Assembly: GCA_019509785.1 (NCBI GenBank)
Contig: JAEKLQ010000057.1
Location: forward strand, 1-63,085
DNA: 63,085 bases
Direction: 5' to 3'
From: Fibrobacterota bacterium
GTDB lineage: Bacteria > Fibrobacterota > Fibrobacteria > UBA11236
The notes beneath the pieces are model-generated. The model did no database searches. It saw only the letters and a list, made by a program, of their open reading frames with translations, and was not told the origin of the DNA. Shown piece by piece: positions 51,649 through 60,817 of the stretch; positions within the stretch are counted from its first letter, which is position 1, and the number at the start of each line of letters is the position of its first letter. The position numbers were made by a program, and so were the translations under genes.

Positions 51649-52430
51649 GCGGGAGCCTCCCCGGTCATGGCCGCTTCCTGCTCCAGTTGGCGGAAGAGGA
51701 ATTCGACGAAGCTATCCTGGCAATTCTTGAGCTGCTCGAAGTTCATCGGTTGCAGCAGTTCGCCTTCCTTGAGCACGCCGATCTCGCCGCCCAACTCGCG
51801 CGCGGCGAGCAAATCGTGGGTCACCAGCACCATGGAAACGTGGTTGATACGGCGGATGTTGGCGATGAGGGCGAGAAGCACGCTGCGGCTGATGCGATCC
51901 AGGCCGGCCGTGGGCTCGTCCATGAGGATGAGCTTGGGCCGCATGATCATGGCGCGGGCCACCGCGGCGCGTTTCAGGATCCCCAGGCTCACGTTGGCGG
52001 GATATTGATGCTGATGATCCTTGATGAGCAGCATCTCCAGCGCATTATCCACCCGGTAGCGTATCTCGTCCTCATCCCCGATGTTGTGGTAGATGAGGGG
52101 CAAGGCCACGTTCTCGAAAATGGTCTTGTTGGAGATCAGCGCCGGGTTCTGGAAAACGAAACCGACTTCCTTCTTCAGATCGTTGAAGGCCGCGGCGTTG
52201 AGCCCGGATATGTCCCGGCCCAGAAGGCGGATCACGCCGGCATCGGGCTTTTCCAATCCGATCAAAAGGCGCAGCAAGGTGCTCTTGCCCTGGCCCGACA
52301 GGCCGCAGATGACCAGGATCTGCCCCGGCAGGACGTGGAAGTTGACGCGCCGGAGGATGGGTTCCTGCCCTGCGTAACCGAAGCGCAGGTTGTGGACCGA
52401 AGCGATTACGCTCATCCCGCGCTCGTTCAT
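51645..52430 (-). CDS. mlaF: MlaF-like ABC transporter ATPase with diverged signature motif
   Basis: The start ATG at 52430 (MNERGMSVIASVHNLRFGY) overlaps the permease stop; the frame stays open upstream only as a shadow of the permease gene. The 261-residue ATPase has Walker A GLSGQGKSTLLRLL, Q-loop FVFQNPALISNKTI, Walker B LILMDEPTAGLD and the H-loop VLVTHD. The signature normally reading LSGG-x is VSLGILKRAAVARA, so the two glycines are not conserved as usual. It powers lipid movement by MlaE/MlaD. Confidence 0.92.
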   Translation of the reverse strand: MNERGMSVIASVHNLRFGYAGQEPILRRVNFHVLPGQILVICGLSGQGKSTLLRLLIGLEKPDAGVIRLLGRDISGLNAAAFNDLKKEVGFVFQNPALISNKTIFENVALPLIYHNIGDEDEIRYRVDNALEMLLIKDHQHQYPANVSLGILKRAAVARAMIMRPKLILMDEPTAGLDRISRSVLLALIANIRRINHVSMVLVTHDLLAARELGGEIGVLKEGELLQPMNFEQLKNCQDSFVEFLFRQLEQEAAMTGEAPA

Positions 52431-53248
52431 AGGATCCTCAGATTGGCCAGCAGCGGCACGGCGAAAAGCACGTCGAACAAGGTGATGCACACGAAGCTGT
52501 TCACGACCCCCAGGGTCGTCGCTTTGGGCACCGCGCGGATATCGTTCGTTACCGCCATGCCGTGGAAGCAGGCGATCACGGACACCAGCATGCCGAAGGT
52601 TACCGGCTTGATGATCCCGAGCACCCCGTCCATCACGCCCATGGAGGCCAGGATGCGCTCCAGGAAAAGCGACAACGAGAGCTGCACCTCGGCGAAATCG
52701 GAAAGGAACAGGGAGAGCATCTTCACGACCAGGTAACCGCCGAAGATGGCCACCAGGTTGAAGATGACCGTGAGGCAGAACATGGAAAGCATGGTGGCCG
52801 CGAAGCTGGGGAACACCAGGTATCGGACCGGATCGATGCCCATGGTCTTGAGCGCGTCGATCTCCTGCTGCACCTTCATATTGCCGAGGTAGGTGGAAAG
52901 CGCCGATCCCGTGCGGCCGGCCACCAGGAAGGCGGTGAACAAGGGCCCCACCTCGCGTATCACCACCAGCACCATCACGTTGCCGAAATAGTCGCCCGCG
53001 CCGATCTTGGGCATCACGGTCGCGGCCTGCAGGATGGTGGCGCTGCCGATGACCAGGGCCAGGAAGGCGACCAAGGGGATCGCCTCCACCCCGGTGAAGT
53101 AGATCTGGGAGATCAGGTGGTCCATGGCCTGCCGGCGATTGCCGACCTTGTGCACGGCGCACCAGGAGGCCTGCAGCCCCAACTCCATCAATTGGCCGAC
53201 ATAGGACTTGCGGTAACGCAGGCCCATCCAGGCAAGCAAACGGGTCAT
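52427..53248 (-). CDS. mlaE: MlaE-family lipid ABC transporter permease
   Basis: The 273-residue permease has several hydrophobic segments and the family landmarks GVEAIPLVAFLALVIGSATILQA, REVGPLFTAFLVAGRTGSALS, LGNMKVQQEIDALKTMGIDPVRYLVFP and a C-terminal AVPLLANL. It heads the operon mlaE-mlaF-mlaD-TPR-propeller. MlaB and MlaC are absent, as is usual outside Proteobacteria. TACAAT lies 7 nt before the ATG without a Shine-Dalgarno. Confidence 0.94.
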   Translation of the reverse strand: MTRLLAWMGLRYRKSYVGQLMELGLQASWCAVHKVGNRRQAMDHLISQIYFTGVEAIPLVAFLALVIGSATILQAATVMPKIGAGDYFGNVMVLVVIREVGPLFTAFLVAGRTGSALSTYLGNMKVQQEIDALKTMGIDPVRYLVFPSFAATMLSMFCLTVIFNLVAIFGGYLVVKMLSLFLSDFAEVQLSLSLFLERILASMGVMDGVLGIIKPVTFGMLVSVIACFHGMAVTNDIRAVPKATTLGVVNSFVCITLFDVLFAVPLLANLRIL

Positions 53249-53255
53249 CCCGGTG

Positions 53256-53261
53256 ATTGTA
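53256..53261 (-). promoter_or_regulatory. -10 box for the mla operon (leaderless)
   Basis: TACAAT, one base from consensus, ends 7 nt before the mlaE ATG on the minus strand. The transcript would start at the ATG. A matching -35 box was not identified. Confidence 0.42.
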
Positions 53262-53340
53262 CCACCCGGCCGGGGGAATTAGCGGTTGGCGCGGAGTTTG
53301 AGACTGGCGGGATTTAAAGCGGGTTTGGGATTTTGGAGAT

Positions 53341-53434
53341 GGGTTAAGGGTACAGGGTAAAGGGTAAAGGGTTAGAGTATGGCATTTCCCGCTTTTTCTT
53401 AACCCTTTACCCTGTACCCTTAACCCTATACCCT
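53341..53434. repeat. Inverted array of GGGTNNA heptads (copy B), running into engB
   Basis: Five GGG tracts start at 53341, 53348, 53355, 53362 and 53369, and five CCC tracts start at 53403, 53410, 53417, 53424 and 53431. All are spaced 7 nt. The arms share a perfect 25-bp match around a roughly 27-nt loop. The right arm covers the engB stop codon and its last two codons. It is the same family as 29285-29374. Confidence 0.9.
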
Positions 53435-54037
53435 GTCTTCGCCGGCCAAGAGCAACCCGATCTGATCGAGAACCTCTTCCCTGCCCGACTTGGTGTCCGC
53501 GCTCGTCAGTAACGGCGGCTCCGGAAGGCCGTGGAACTTCATGATCGAATCCAGCGACTTGCGCAGTTCGCCCTTGGAAAGCTTATCGCCCTTGGTCGCC
53601 ACAGCCAGGATGGGGACGTCGAACCCTTGCAACCATTGCAGGGCCTCGCGATCGACCGCGCTATCGGCGATGCGGGAATCGATCAGGTAGAGCAGGCCGC
53701 GCAATTGCTTGTTCCCCCGGAAGAAGGATTCGATGGCTTCTTCCATGGAACGTTTCTCGGCGCGGCCGATCTTGGCGTAGCCGAAACCGGGGATGTCCAC
53801 CAAATGGAAGGCCGATCCCGCCGGCCCGCTTTTGTTGATGAGGAAAAAGTTGATCAAGCGCGTCTTACCGGGCACCTGGCTGGTCTTGACCAATTGCTTG
53901 CGCTGGACCAGCATGTTCAGCAAAGACGATTTGCCCACGTTGGATCGCCCGGCGACGGCGATTTGCGGCAGGCCGCTGGATGGGAACTCGGCCGGCGCGG
54001 ATGCCGAAGTCACGAACTCGGCGGAATGGATCTGCAT
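53426..54037 (-). CDS. engB: Ribosome-biogenesis GTP-binding protein EngB/YsxC
   Basis: The ATG at 54037 begins MQIHSAEFVTSASAP; the open frame to 54484 is a shadow of recR. The 203-residue GTPase has G1 GRSNVGKSSLLN, the switch I region VPGKTRLINFF, G3 DIPGFGYAK, G4 TKGDKL and G5 SADTKSG. EngB acts in late assembly of the 50S subunit. The last codons, AGG GTA TAG, lie inside the heptad repeat, so the natural end of the gene may have been replaced. recR lies 14 nt upstream. Confidence 0.95.
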   Translation of the reverse strand: MQIHSAEFVTSASAPAEFPSSGLPQIAVAGRSNVGKSSLLNMLVQRKQLVKTSQVPGKTRLINFFLINKSGPAGSAFHLVDIPGFGYAKIGRAEKRSMEEAIESFFRGNKQLRGLLYLIDSRIADSAVDREALQWLQGFDVPILAVATKGDKLSKGELRKSLDSIMKFHGLPEPPLLTSADTKSGREEVLDQIGLLLAGEDRV

Positions 54038-54051
54038 GCGGGGGAGGGCCT

Positions 54052-54690
54052 TCAGCCCACTTCGACGCGGCCCTCGAGGGCCCGCTGCACGGTGAGTTCG
54101 TCCACGTATTCCAGTTCCGATCCCACCGGGATGCCGCGCGCCAGGCGGGAGACCTTGGCGGGAGTGCCTTGCAGCTTCTGGGCGATATAGGTGGCGGTGG
54201 CTTCGCCTTCGGCGTTGGTGTTGAGGGCGAGGATCAGTTCCACGCGGCCCTTGGAAGCCCCCGCCGCGGCGCGTTCCCAAAGGCGGGCGAAATTGAGATC
54301 GCCCGGGCCGATGCCGTCCAACGGGGAAATGCTTCCGCCCAAGACATGATAGATGCCCGGAAAAGTGCCCGATCGTTCGAAAGCGAGGATATCGGCGGGT
54401 TTCTCGACCACGCAGATGAGGTCGCGTTGGCGCCGCTCGCTCGCGCAAATGCGGCAGACCTCGCGTTCGGTGTAGTTGCCGCATTCGGAGCAGGCGTGGA
54501 TGCGGGCCTTGGCATCGGTCAGGGCCCGGGCCAATTCCTGCACGGGCCCGGAGTCCTGGGACAAGAGATGGTAAGCCAAGCGCTGGGCCGTCTTGCGGCC
54601 GATGGAGGGCAGCCCGGCAAGATGATTAATGAGGTTCTCGATGACGGATTCCCTCGCGTCGGCTTCGGACATGGGGATTAAAATACTCAT
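54052..54690 (-). CDS. recR: Recombination protein RecR
   Basis: GGAGG lies just before the ATG at 54690 and favours it over the internal ATG at 54672. The 212-residue product has an N-terminal helix-hairpin-helix (LAGLPSIGRKTAQRLAYHLL), the zinc finger CSECGNYTEREVCRIC, and a Toprim domain with LICVVEKPADILAFE and ALNTNAEGEATATYI. It works with RecO/RecF to load RecA at gaps. engB is downstream in the same operon. Confidence 0.96.
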   Translation of the reverse strand: MSILIPMSEADARESVIENLINHLAGLPSIGRKTAQRLAYHLLSQDSGPVQELARALTDAKARIHACSECGNYTEREVCRICASERRQRDLICVVEKPADILAFERSGTFPGIYHVLGGSISPLDGIGPGDLNFARLWERAAAGASKGRVELILALNTNAEGEATATYIAQKLQGTPAKVSRLARGIPVGSELEYVDELTVQRALEGRVEVG

Positions 54691-54806
54691 TATCCTCCGC
54701 CTGTCCCTCCCGGCGGAGCCGCGCCCGGTGTTTTCCGGCCTTCCTTTTTGTTAAATTCACCTCCGCTTTACCGCATTCGATTACTTCCGGAGGCGAACCC
54801 GTCCGC

Positions 54807-55937
54807 TTGACCATGCGCTCGCACCCTTCCCAAAGCTTCCCTAGCGTCGCCGCCTTGCCCTTTACCGTCACGGCACCCTTTGCGGCCGCGGTCAGAACGC
54901 GCCTCGCCACCGGAAAACGCGGCCCAATCTTCCTGGTGGCGATCGCTATCGCGGCCATGGTCGTTTCCGGAGCCTGGGCTGCCGCTCCGGCCAACCTCTC
55001 CGTTCCCGACTCCCAGCCCGCCCGCGATCCTTTCCTGTCGCCGCCTCCCGGCGCCGCGGTCCAGGATTCGGCCGCGCCTATGCAAGCGGCCGTGAAGCTT
55101 TCCACCCAGGGCGCCTTCACTTCCCAGGCCGCCCGCGTTGGGGACTCGTTGGACTACGTGGTCTCGGTGGAATGGGAGGATACCCAGGTCCCGGTCATGG
55201 TGCTGGCTCCCGATAGCGTGGAGTTCCCGGGTTTCAAGATCCTGGGGCAGGCCACCCAGCACTCGAAACTGGCCAATGGCCAAACCGTTCGGAACCATAC
55301 GGACTTCATCTACAAGCTGCGGGCCGCCAGCCAGGGCCCGGGCAAGGCCGCTTCGCTTAAGGTCCGCTATCTCTCCGGTTTGTCCCAACGGGAAGAAGCC
55401 GTCTTCGTTCCCTCCGCCCTGATCGATATCGGTCCGGCCCCGGTGCGGTTGCTGGACATGCTTTGGTTCAAGCTCCTGCTCTGGATCGCCATCTTGGCCG
55501 CGGCCGTGGCCGCGGGTTGGGCCAGCTTCAGGCTCGCGGCCCGCAAGCGGATGGAAGCCCGGCCGAGGCGCGCCGATCTTCGCCCCCAAGTGGACGCCTT
55601 GAAATCCCGGCTGCGGACCGTCCAGAACAACGCGGAAGCCAGCAAAGCCGTCCTGATGGAAATGGAAGCGATAGCGACCGCCTTCCTCTTGGAGGAATTA
55701 GGCGAAACCAAACCGGCAAGCGAAACGAAACCGGCCCGCTTTGAGTCCCTGGCAGACGCTTACTTGTCCAAAGGCGGCGGCGGAGCGACGGGTCGCGAAG
55801 CGGCGGATTGGGCCAAGCTCAAGGAATTGTTCCGGCATGCCCGCTTCGCGGGCGGCTACAAGGAGCCGCACGAGCTCCAGGACGCGTTCAAGACTTTCAG
55901 GAAATGCCTCAAGATGCAAACGGAGGACGAACTATGA
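54807..55937 (+). CDS. BatD-like membrane protein, first copy in the Bat operon
   Basis: The frame begins at TTG 54807, with an ATG two codons later. The 376-residue product has a long N-terminus with a hydrophobic segment (about 40-60), then a beta domain (VGDSLDYVVSVEWEDTQVPVMV, VEFPGFKILGQA). A second membrane helix follows (about 215-240), then a cytoplasmic helical domain (RTVQNNAEASKAVLMEMEAI to LKELFRHARFAGG). This is the layout of BatD proteins, though short. It is the first gene of the operon and overlaps moxR by 4 nt. Confidence 0.74.
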   Translation: MTMRSHPSQSFPSVAALPFTVTAPFAAAVRTRLATGKRGPIFLVAIAIAAMVVSGAWAAAPANLSVPDSQPARDPFLSPPPGAAVQDSAAPMQAAVKLSTQGAFTSQAARVGDSLDYVVSVEWEDTQVPVMVLAPDSVEFPGFKILGQATQHSKLANGQTVRNHTDFIYKLRAASQGPGKAASLKVRYLSGLSQREEAVFVPSALIDIGPAPVRLLDMLWFKLLLWIAILAAAVAAGWASFRLAARKRMEARPRRADLRPQVDALKSRLRTVQNNAEASKAVLMEMEAIATAFLLEELGETKPASETKPARFESLADAYLSKGGGGATGREAADWAKLKELFRHARFAGGYKEPHELQDAFKTFRKCLKMQTEDEL

Positions 55938-56935
55938 CCAACGGGACCAAGGTGGATATCCAAGCCATCACCGAAAAGGTGAAGCGCGAAGGCGCCTTCA
56001 TCCAGAAGATCCTGGACGAAGTGGGGCGCACCGTGATCGGGCAGCGCAACATGCTGGAAAAGCTGATCATCGGGCTGTTGGCCGACGGCCACGTTTTGCT
56101 CGAAGGCGTGCCGGGCCTGGCCAAGACCACGGCCGTGAAGTCGCTGGCGAATGCCATCAACTGCCACTTCAGCCGCATCCAGTTCACCCCGGATCTGCTG
56201 CCCGCCGATCTCATCGGCACCCTCATCTTCAATCCCAAGTCCGGGGACTTCCACGTCAAGCGCGGGCCCATCTTCGCCAACATCGTGCTGGCGGACGAAA
56301 TCAACCGCGCCCCGTCCAAGGTGCAATCTGCCTTGCTGGAGGCAATGCAAGAGAAGCACGTGACCATCGGGGACACCACTTACCCGCTACCGCCACTCTT
56401 TTTGGTGCTCGCGACCCAGAACCCTTTGGAACAGGAAGGCACCTATCCTCTGCCCGAAGCGCAGGTGGATCGCTTCATGCTCAAGGTCACCCTCACCTAC
56501 CCCACCAAGGAAGAGGAGAAGGCCATCGTGAACCTGGTATCGGGCAAGGGCCTGCATACGGCCGAGAAGATGGCTACCGAGGAGGACATCCTCAGGGCCC
56601 GGTCCACGGTGGGCGAAGTATACATGGACGACAAGATCATGGACTACATCATCAACCTGGTGGGGGCCACGCGCGATCCCGTCGGACATGGCATCAAGGA
56701 CGTCGCCGGGCTGATCGAGTTCGGTTGCTCGCCGCGGACCAGCATCAGCCTGGCCAAGGCTTCCAAGGCCCACGCCTTGATCCGCGGCCGGGGTTACGTG
56801 ACCCCGGAAGACGTGAAGGCGATCGGGATGGACGTGATGAAGCATCGCCTGATCCTGAGCTACGAGGCCGAAGCGGAGGAAGTGAAGGCGGAGAACGTGG
56901 TGCAACGGGTATTCGATTCGGTAGAGGTCCCGTAA
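55934..56935 (+). CDS. MoxR-family AAA+ ATPase
   Basis: The ATG at 55934 overlaps the previous stop. The 333-residue ATPase has [16 protein letters not shown], Walker [32 protein letters not shown], Walker [23 protein letters not shown] and sensor 1 [24 protein letters not shown]. MoxR ATPases act as chaperones that mature or load partner VWA-domain proteins. Here those would be the DUF58, BatA and BatB proteins encoded just downstream. Confidence 0.96.
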   Translation: MTNGTKVDIQAITEKVKREGAFIQKILDEVGRTVIGQRNMLEKLIIGLLADGHVLLEGVPGLAKTTAVKSLANAINCHFSRIQFTPDLLPADLIGTLIFNPKSGDFHVKRGPIFANIVLADEINRAPSKVQSALLEAMQEKHVTIGDTTYPLPPLFLVLATQNPLEQEGTYPLPEAQVDRFMLKVTLTYPTKEEEKAIVNLVSGKGLHTAEKMATEEDILRARSTVGEVYMDDKIMDYIINLVGATRDPVGHGIKDVAGLIEFGCSPRTSISLAKASKAHALIRGRGYVTPEDVKAIGMDVMKHRLILSYEAEAEEVKAENVVQRVFDSVEVP

Positions 56936-56965
56936 GGATATTCCGGCAACGGGAGCCGCATCAGC

Positions 56966-57853
56966 ATGATACCGAAAGAAGTCCTGAAAAAAGTCCATCA
57001 GATCGAGATCCGCACCACGGGCATCGTCAATTCCGTGCTCGCTGGCGCGTACTCGTCGTCCTTCAAGGGCCAGGGGATGGAATTCGCCGAAGTGCGCGAA
57101 TACGTGCCCGGGGACGAGATCCGCTCTATCGATTGGAACGTGACCGCGCGGCACGGGACGCCCTTCATCAAGAAATTCACCGAGGAGCGCGAGCTCACCG
57201 TGATCCTGGTGGTGGACGCATCCTCATCGGGGGACTTCGGCAGCCAAGGGGAGATGAAAGGCGAGGTGATGGCCACCCTGAGCGCCTTGCTCGCCTTCTC
57301 GGCCACGCACAACAACGACCGGGTGGGATTACTCATCTTCACCTCCCAGATCGAGATGTACATCCCGCCCAAGAAGGGCCGCCGCCACGTGCTGCGCGTC
57401 ATCCGCGAGCTGCTGTATTTCAAGCCCAAGGAACGGGGGACCAATCTGGCCCTGGCCCTGGAGTACCTCAACAAGATCCAGAGCCGCCGCGCCGTCGTCT
57501 TCGTGGTCTCCGACTTCGCCACCGGAGATTTCGAAAAGCCCATCAAGGCCCTGATGCGCAAGCACGACGGAGTGGCCATCACGGTATGGGATCCGCGCGA
57601 GCGCGAAATGCCGGACGTGGGCTTCATCGAGCTGGAGGATGCGGAAACCGGCGAGATCATCCTGGTGGATACGGGCGACGAGGACTTCCGCAAGACCTTC
57701 AAGAAGGAAACCCAGCGGGAGAGTTCGCAATTGAAGCGGCTGTTCCGGCGCATGCGCATCGATTTCGTCGAGATCGTCATCCAACCGAAGTACGACGACA
57801 CCATCCACCCACTGCTCGAGTATTTCCGCAAGAGGGCTTCCAAGCTACGATGA
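56966..57853 (+). CDS. DUF58-domain protein
   Basis: The 295-residue protein shows the DUF58 landmarks [25 protein letters not shown] and [24 protein letters not shown], a VWA-like core. It lacks membrane helices. DUF58 proteins accompany MoxR ATPases in nearly all genomes and are thought to be their clients or adaptors. It ends in an ATGA overlap with the lipoprotein gene and follows moxR by 30 nt. Confidence 0.93.
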   Translation: MIPKEVLKKVHQIEIRTTGIVNSVLAGAYSSSFKGQGMEFAEVREYVPGDEIRSIDWNVTARHGTPFIKKFTEERELTVILVVDASSSGDFGSQGEMKGEVMATLSALLAFSATHNNDRVGLLIFTSQIEMYIPPKKGRRHVLRVIRELLYFKPKERGTNLALALEYLNKIQSRRAVVFVVSDFATGDFEKPIKALMRKHDGVAITVWDPREREMPDVGFIELEDAETGEIILVDTGDEDFRKTFKKETQRESSQLKRLFRRMRIDFVEIVIQPKYDDTIHPLLEYFRKRASKLR

Positions 57854-58779
57854 ACCAGGGAAACTTTTTCCGTATCGCCGCGGCATTGACGGCGCTATCC
57901 CTTTCGGCCTGCGATCCTTCCCGCGGCGGGATGACGCGCGAGCAATACCGCTCCGCCGCCACCGCCCTGTTCGAGCGCCAGCTGTACAAAGAGACCATCG
58001 ACATGTACCAGCGCTACCTGGACTCCCCCGCCCTCACGCCGGAGGATGCGCCCAACGTACTGTACCAGATGGGCGTCATCTACCAGGACAACCTGATGGA
58101 TACGCGCGGAGCCTTGGCCGAATTCACCTTGGTCAAGGCGCTCTACCCGGATCAGACCTTCGGGAACCAGTTGGGCAAACGGATGGTGGCCGCCTTGGAA
58201 GGCATGGGCCGCAGCACGGACGCCAGCCAGGCCCGCGCGCGCATCACCGATCTGAATCCGGATACCGCCGCCCAAGGCTTCCATGAAGGCGCCGTGGTCG
58301 CCGACGTGGACGGCCGCAAGATCACCCTGGGAGAAATCAAGGCCATGGTGGGCAAGCTCCCGGAGGCGCCCCTGGAACTCAACCAACTGGTGCGGGAATA
58401 CGTGGCCCAGATCCTCATCGCCGACGCGGCCCGCCGCAAGGGCCTGGCCGATAAGCCCGAGGTCAAGCTGCGCCTGGGCCAGGTGGAAAACCAGATCCTC
58501 ACCCAGGCCGGGCTGATGGACGAAATCAAGATAGCCCCTCCCGGCGGCAATGATCTCAAGTATTACTTCGAGGCCAACAAAGCGCGCTATCTGCAAGGCG
58601 CGGATTCGACCGCGACCTTCGAGAAGCTGCTGCCTCGCGTCCAAGCCGATTGGGCCCGGGAAAAGCAAGGCGCAGCCTACCAGCAATACGTCGAACGCCT
58701 GCTGCAGGCGGGCAAGGTACAGTTCTTCAGCGCTTCGCCGGGAAGCTCCGCGACCCCAGGAGCCGCCGCCTCCAAATGA
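57850..58779 (+). CDS. Lipoprotein with TPR-like region and SurA-N-like domain, in the Bat operon
   Basis: The ATG at 57850 overlaps the DUF58 stop; only this last third of a longer open frame is real. The 309-residue product has a lipoprotein signal ending SLSAC (Cys21). A TPR-like part follows (ATALFERQLYKETIDMYQRYL, VLYQMGVIYQDNLMDTRGAL). Then comes a segment typical of SurA/PrsA N-domains: VVADVDGRKITLGEIKAMV, LVREYVAQILIADAARRKGLADKPEVKLRL. The usual parvulin domain after it is missing. It may be a periplasmic chaperone for the Bat complex. Confidence 0.74.
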   Translation: MNQGNFFRIAAALTALSLSACDPSRGGMTREQYRSAATALFERQLYKETIDMYQRYLDSPALTPEDAPNVLYQMGVIYQDNLMDTRGALAEFTLVKALYPDQTFGNQLGKRMVAALEGMGRSTDASQARARITDLNPDTAAQGFHEGAVVADVDGRKITLGEIKAMVGKLPEAPLELNQLVREYVAQILIADAARRKGLADKPEVKLRLGQVENQILTQAGLMDEIKIAPPGGNDLKYYFEANKARYLQGADSTATFEKLLPRVQADWAREKQGAAYQQYVERLLQAGKVQFFSASPGSSATPGAAASK

Positions 58780-59822
58780 ACCCTACGCTTGACATCTCTT
58801 CCCAGGTCGATCATTCCGAGATCACCATCGGCGATCGGGTGCATTACGAGATCAAGGTGGTCTATCCCAAGGATGGGAACCTGGTGCTCCCTTCCGTGCT
58901 GGGAAACCTGGGTTCCTTCGAGGTCAAGGATTACCAGGCCTCGGAACCCAAGGACGCGGGCAATCTCAAGATCCAGACCTGGCGCTTCGATCTTTCCACC
59001 TTCACGGTGGGCAAGTACACCATTCCGCCGCAGATCATCGAGTATCGCGAGGGCAAGGATACCACCGCCCGCATCTTCTACACCCAGCCCATCGAGCTCA
59101 ACGTCAAGCGCACTTCGCCAGAAACGGTGAAGGACATCGCCGATATCGCGCCTTTGGCCCAGGTGTCGGCGCCCACGCCTTGGCTTCTCTACGGCCTGGG
59201 CGGTTTTATCGCCTTGGCCCTCGCCGCCGTCCTCTGGCGGCTACTGCGCAAGAAGACGCCGACCGTGGCGGCCAAGCCCCAGCTCCCGCCCTTCGAAGAG
59301 GCCCTCGCAGGCCTGGCCGGCCTCAAGGATTTGTCCCTCATCCGCCAGAACCGGGCCCGCGAATTCTGCTTCGATCTATCGGAGATCCTGCGCCGATACG
59401 TTTCCCGCCGCTTCGGAGTGGATGCGCTGGAATCGACCACCTCCGAATTCCTGGAAAAGGCCCGTCACCTGCCGGTTACGGCGGCCCAGAAGCAATGGCT
59501 GGCCGAGTTCTGCGACAAGACCGACGTGGTGAAATTCGCGAATGCGATGATGCTGGAAAGCGATGCGGGAGCCTTGCTTTCCGCGACCGAAGCCTTCGTG
59601 CGCCAAACCCGCCCTCGCGAAGACGAAAGCGTAGCGGCGACCGAGGCGCAACGGACCGCGGCGCAGAAGGGCCTGGAACCCAAGACCGCGCCATCCAAGG
59701 CTGCGCCGTCGAAGGCAGGGGGCCCGGCCAAGCCCGGTTCCCGTCCGAAACCTGCTTCGGGCGGCGGCCTGATCCAAGGCGGCCACGGCCATGAGGATCA
59801 CGATCGGGGCGGGAAGCCATGA
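58776..59822 (+). CDS. BatD-like protein, second copy
   Basis: The ATG at 58776 overlaps the previous stop. The 348-residue product starts directly with a beta domain (SSQVDHSEITIGDRVHYEIKVVYPKDG), so it has no obvious signal peptide. It has one membrane helix near residues 130-150 (LLYGLGGFIALALAAVLWRLL). A cytoplasmic helical domain follows (NRAREFCFDLSEILRRYVSRRFGVDALESTTSEFL) and a Lys/Pro/Ala tail ends it. The helical part is a BatD/DUF4381-type feature. How the N-terminal domain reaches the periplasm without a signal is unclear. Confidence 0.76.
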   Translation: MNPTLDISSQVDHSEITIGDRVHYEIKVVYPKDGNLVLPSVLGNLGSFEVKDYQASEPKDAGNLKIQTWRFDLSTFTVGKYTIPPQIIEYREGKDTTARIFYTQPIELNVKRTSPETVKDIADIAPLAQVSAPTPWLLYGLGGFIALALAAVLWRLLRKKTPTVAAKPQLPPFEEALAGLAGLKDLSLIRQNRAREFCFDLSEILRRYVSRRFGVDALESTTSEFLEKARHLPVTAAQKQWLAEFCDKTDVVKFANAMMLESDAGALLSATEAFVRQTRPREDESVAATEAQRTAAQKGLEPKTAPSKAAPSKAGGPAKPGSRPKPASGGGLIQGGHGHEDHDRGGKP

Positions 59823-60817
59823 TCGCGCCGCATTTCCAGAATCCCTGGTTCCTGCTCGGCTTGGCAGCCGTGCCCTTGCTGGCATGGGACCATTTCCGCA
59901 AGGCCGCCAGGCGTAAAGCCAGCATCCGCTTCCCGTCGTTGGCCGTGATCAAACGCGTGCCCCATAGCGTCATGTATCGCTTGCGCCATATCCTGCTGGT
60001 TCTGCGGCTATTGGCGATCTCCCTCATGTGCATCGCCATGGCGCGCCCGCAATACGGGGAATCCATCGAGGACATCACCACCAACGGCATCGACATCGTG
60101 CTGGCGCTCGATATCTCCGGGTCCATGCGCACCATGGATTTCAAGCCCCAGAACCGCCTGTACGTGGCCAAGAAGGTGATGGAGAATTTCATTACCGGCC
60201 GCACCCACGATCGCATCGGGCTGGTCATCTTCGCGGGACGTAGCTTTACCCAATGCCCGCTGACCCTCGACTACGGCATCCTGGTGAACTTCCTGCGCAA
60301 GATCGACTTCGGCATGGTGGAGGACGGCACCGCCATCGGCACCGGCCTGATGAACGCGTGCAATCGACTGCGCCAGAGCGGGGCCAAGAGCAAGGTGGTG
60401 ATCCTCACCACGGATGGCGCCAATAATTCCGGTGAAGTCGACCCCCTCACCGCCGCCAAGGCGGCCAAGGCACTGGGCATCAAGGTCTACACCATCGGCG
60501 TGGGCAAGGAGGGGGAGCAGCCAATCGAGATCGACGATCCGCTTTTCGGCAAGCGCATCATCACCCAGAAGAGCGACGTGGACATGCCGACCCTCAAGGC
60601 CATCTCCGACGTCACCGGGGGCAAAAGCTTCCGGGCCCAGGATTCCAAGGCCCTGCAGGACATCTATGATCAGATCGACAAGCTGGAGAAGACGGAGATC
60701 AAGACCACCAGCTATTACCGTTACCATGAATTGTTCCGCAACTTGCTGCTGCTGGCTTTGCTGGCGCTGATCCTGGAGATCGGCCTGGCCAACACGAGGT
60801 TCATGAAAATCCCATGA
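59819..60817 (+). CDS. batA: BatA, VWA-domain membrane protein
   Basis: The 332-residue protein has two N-terminal helices (about 10-25 and 58-78), a VWA domain with the MIDAS motif DIVLALDISGSM, plus VVILTTDGANNSG, and a C-terminal helix before FMKIP. BatA belongs to the aerotolerance operon first described in Bacteroides fragilis and sits in the inner membrane. An ATGA overlap joins it to batB. Confidence 0.93.
   Translation: MIAPHFQNPWFLLGLAAVPLLAWDHFRKAARRKASIRFPSLAVIKRVPHSVMYRLRHILLVLRLLAISLMCIAMARPQYGESIEDITTNGIDIVLALDISGSMRTMDFKPQNRLYVAKKVMENFITGRTHDRIGLVIFAGRSFTQCPLTLDYGILVNFLRKIDFGMVEDGTAIGTGLMNACNRLRQSGAKSKVVILTTDGANNSGEVDPLTAAKAAKALGIKVYTIGVGKEGEQPIEIDDPLFGKRIITQKSDVDMPTLKAISDVTGGKSFRAQDSKALQDIYDQIDKLEKTEIKTTSYYRYHELFRNLLLLALLALILEIGLANTRFMKIP

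Noticed and set aside
53426-54484. 352-codon version of EngB
   Set aside because: The N-terminal third lies opposite nothing but inside recR in another frame and is Arg/Gly/His-rich; EngB homology begins at MQIHSAEF (54037).
55741-57849. First two thirds of a 1012-codon frame in the Bat operon
   Set aside because: Up to 57849 it overlaps moxR and the DUF58 gene in another frame and is Arg/Gly/His-rich. Only the part from 57850 has a start, a signal peptide and domains.
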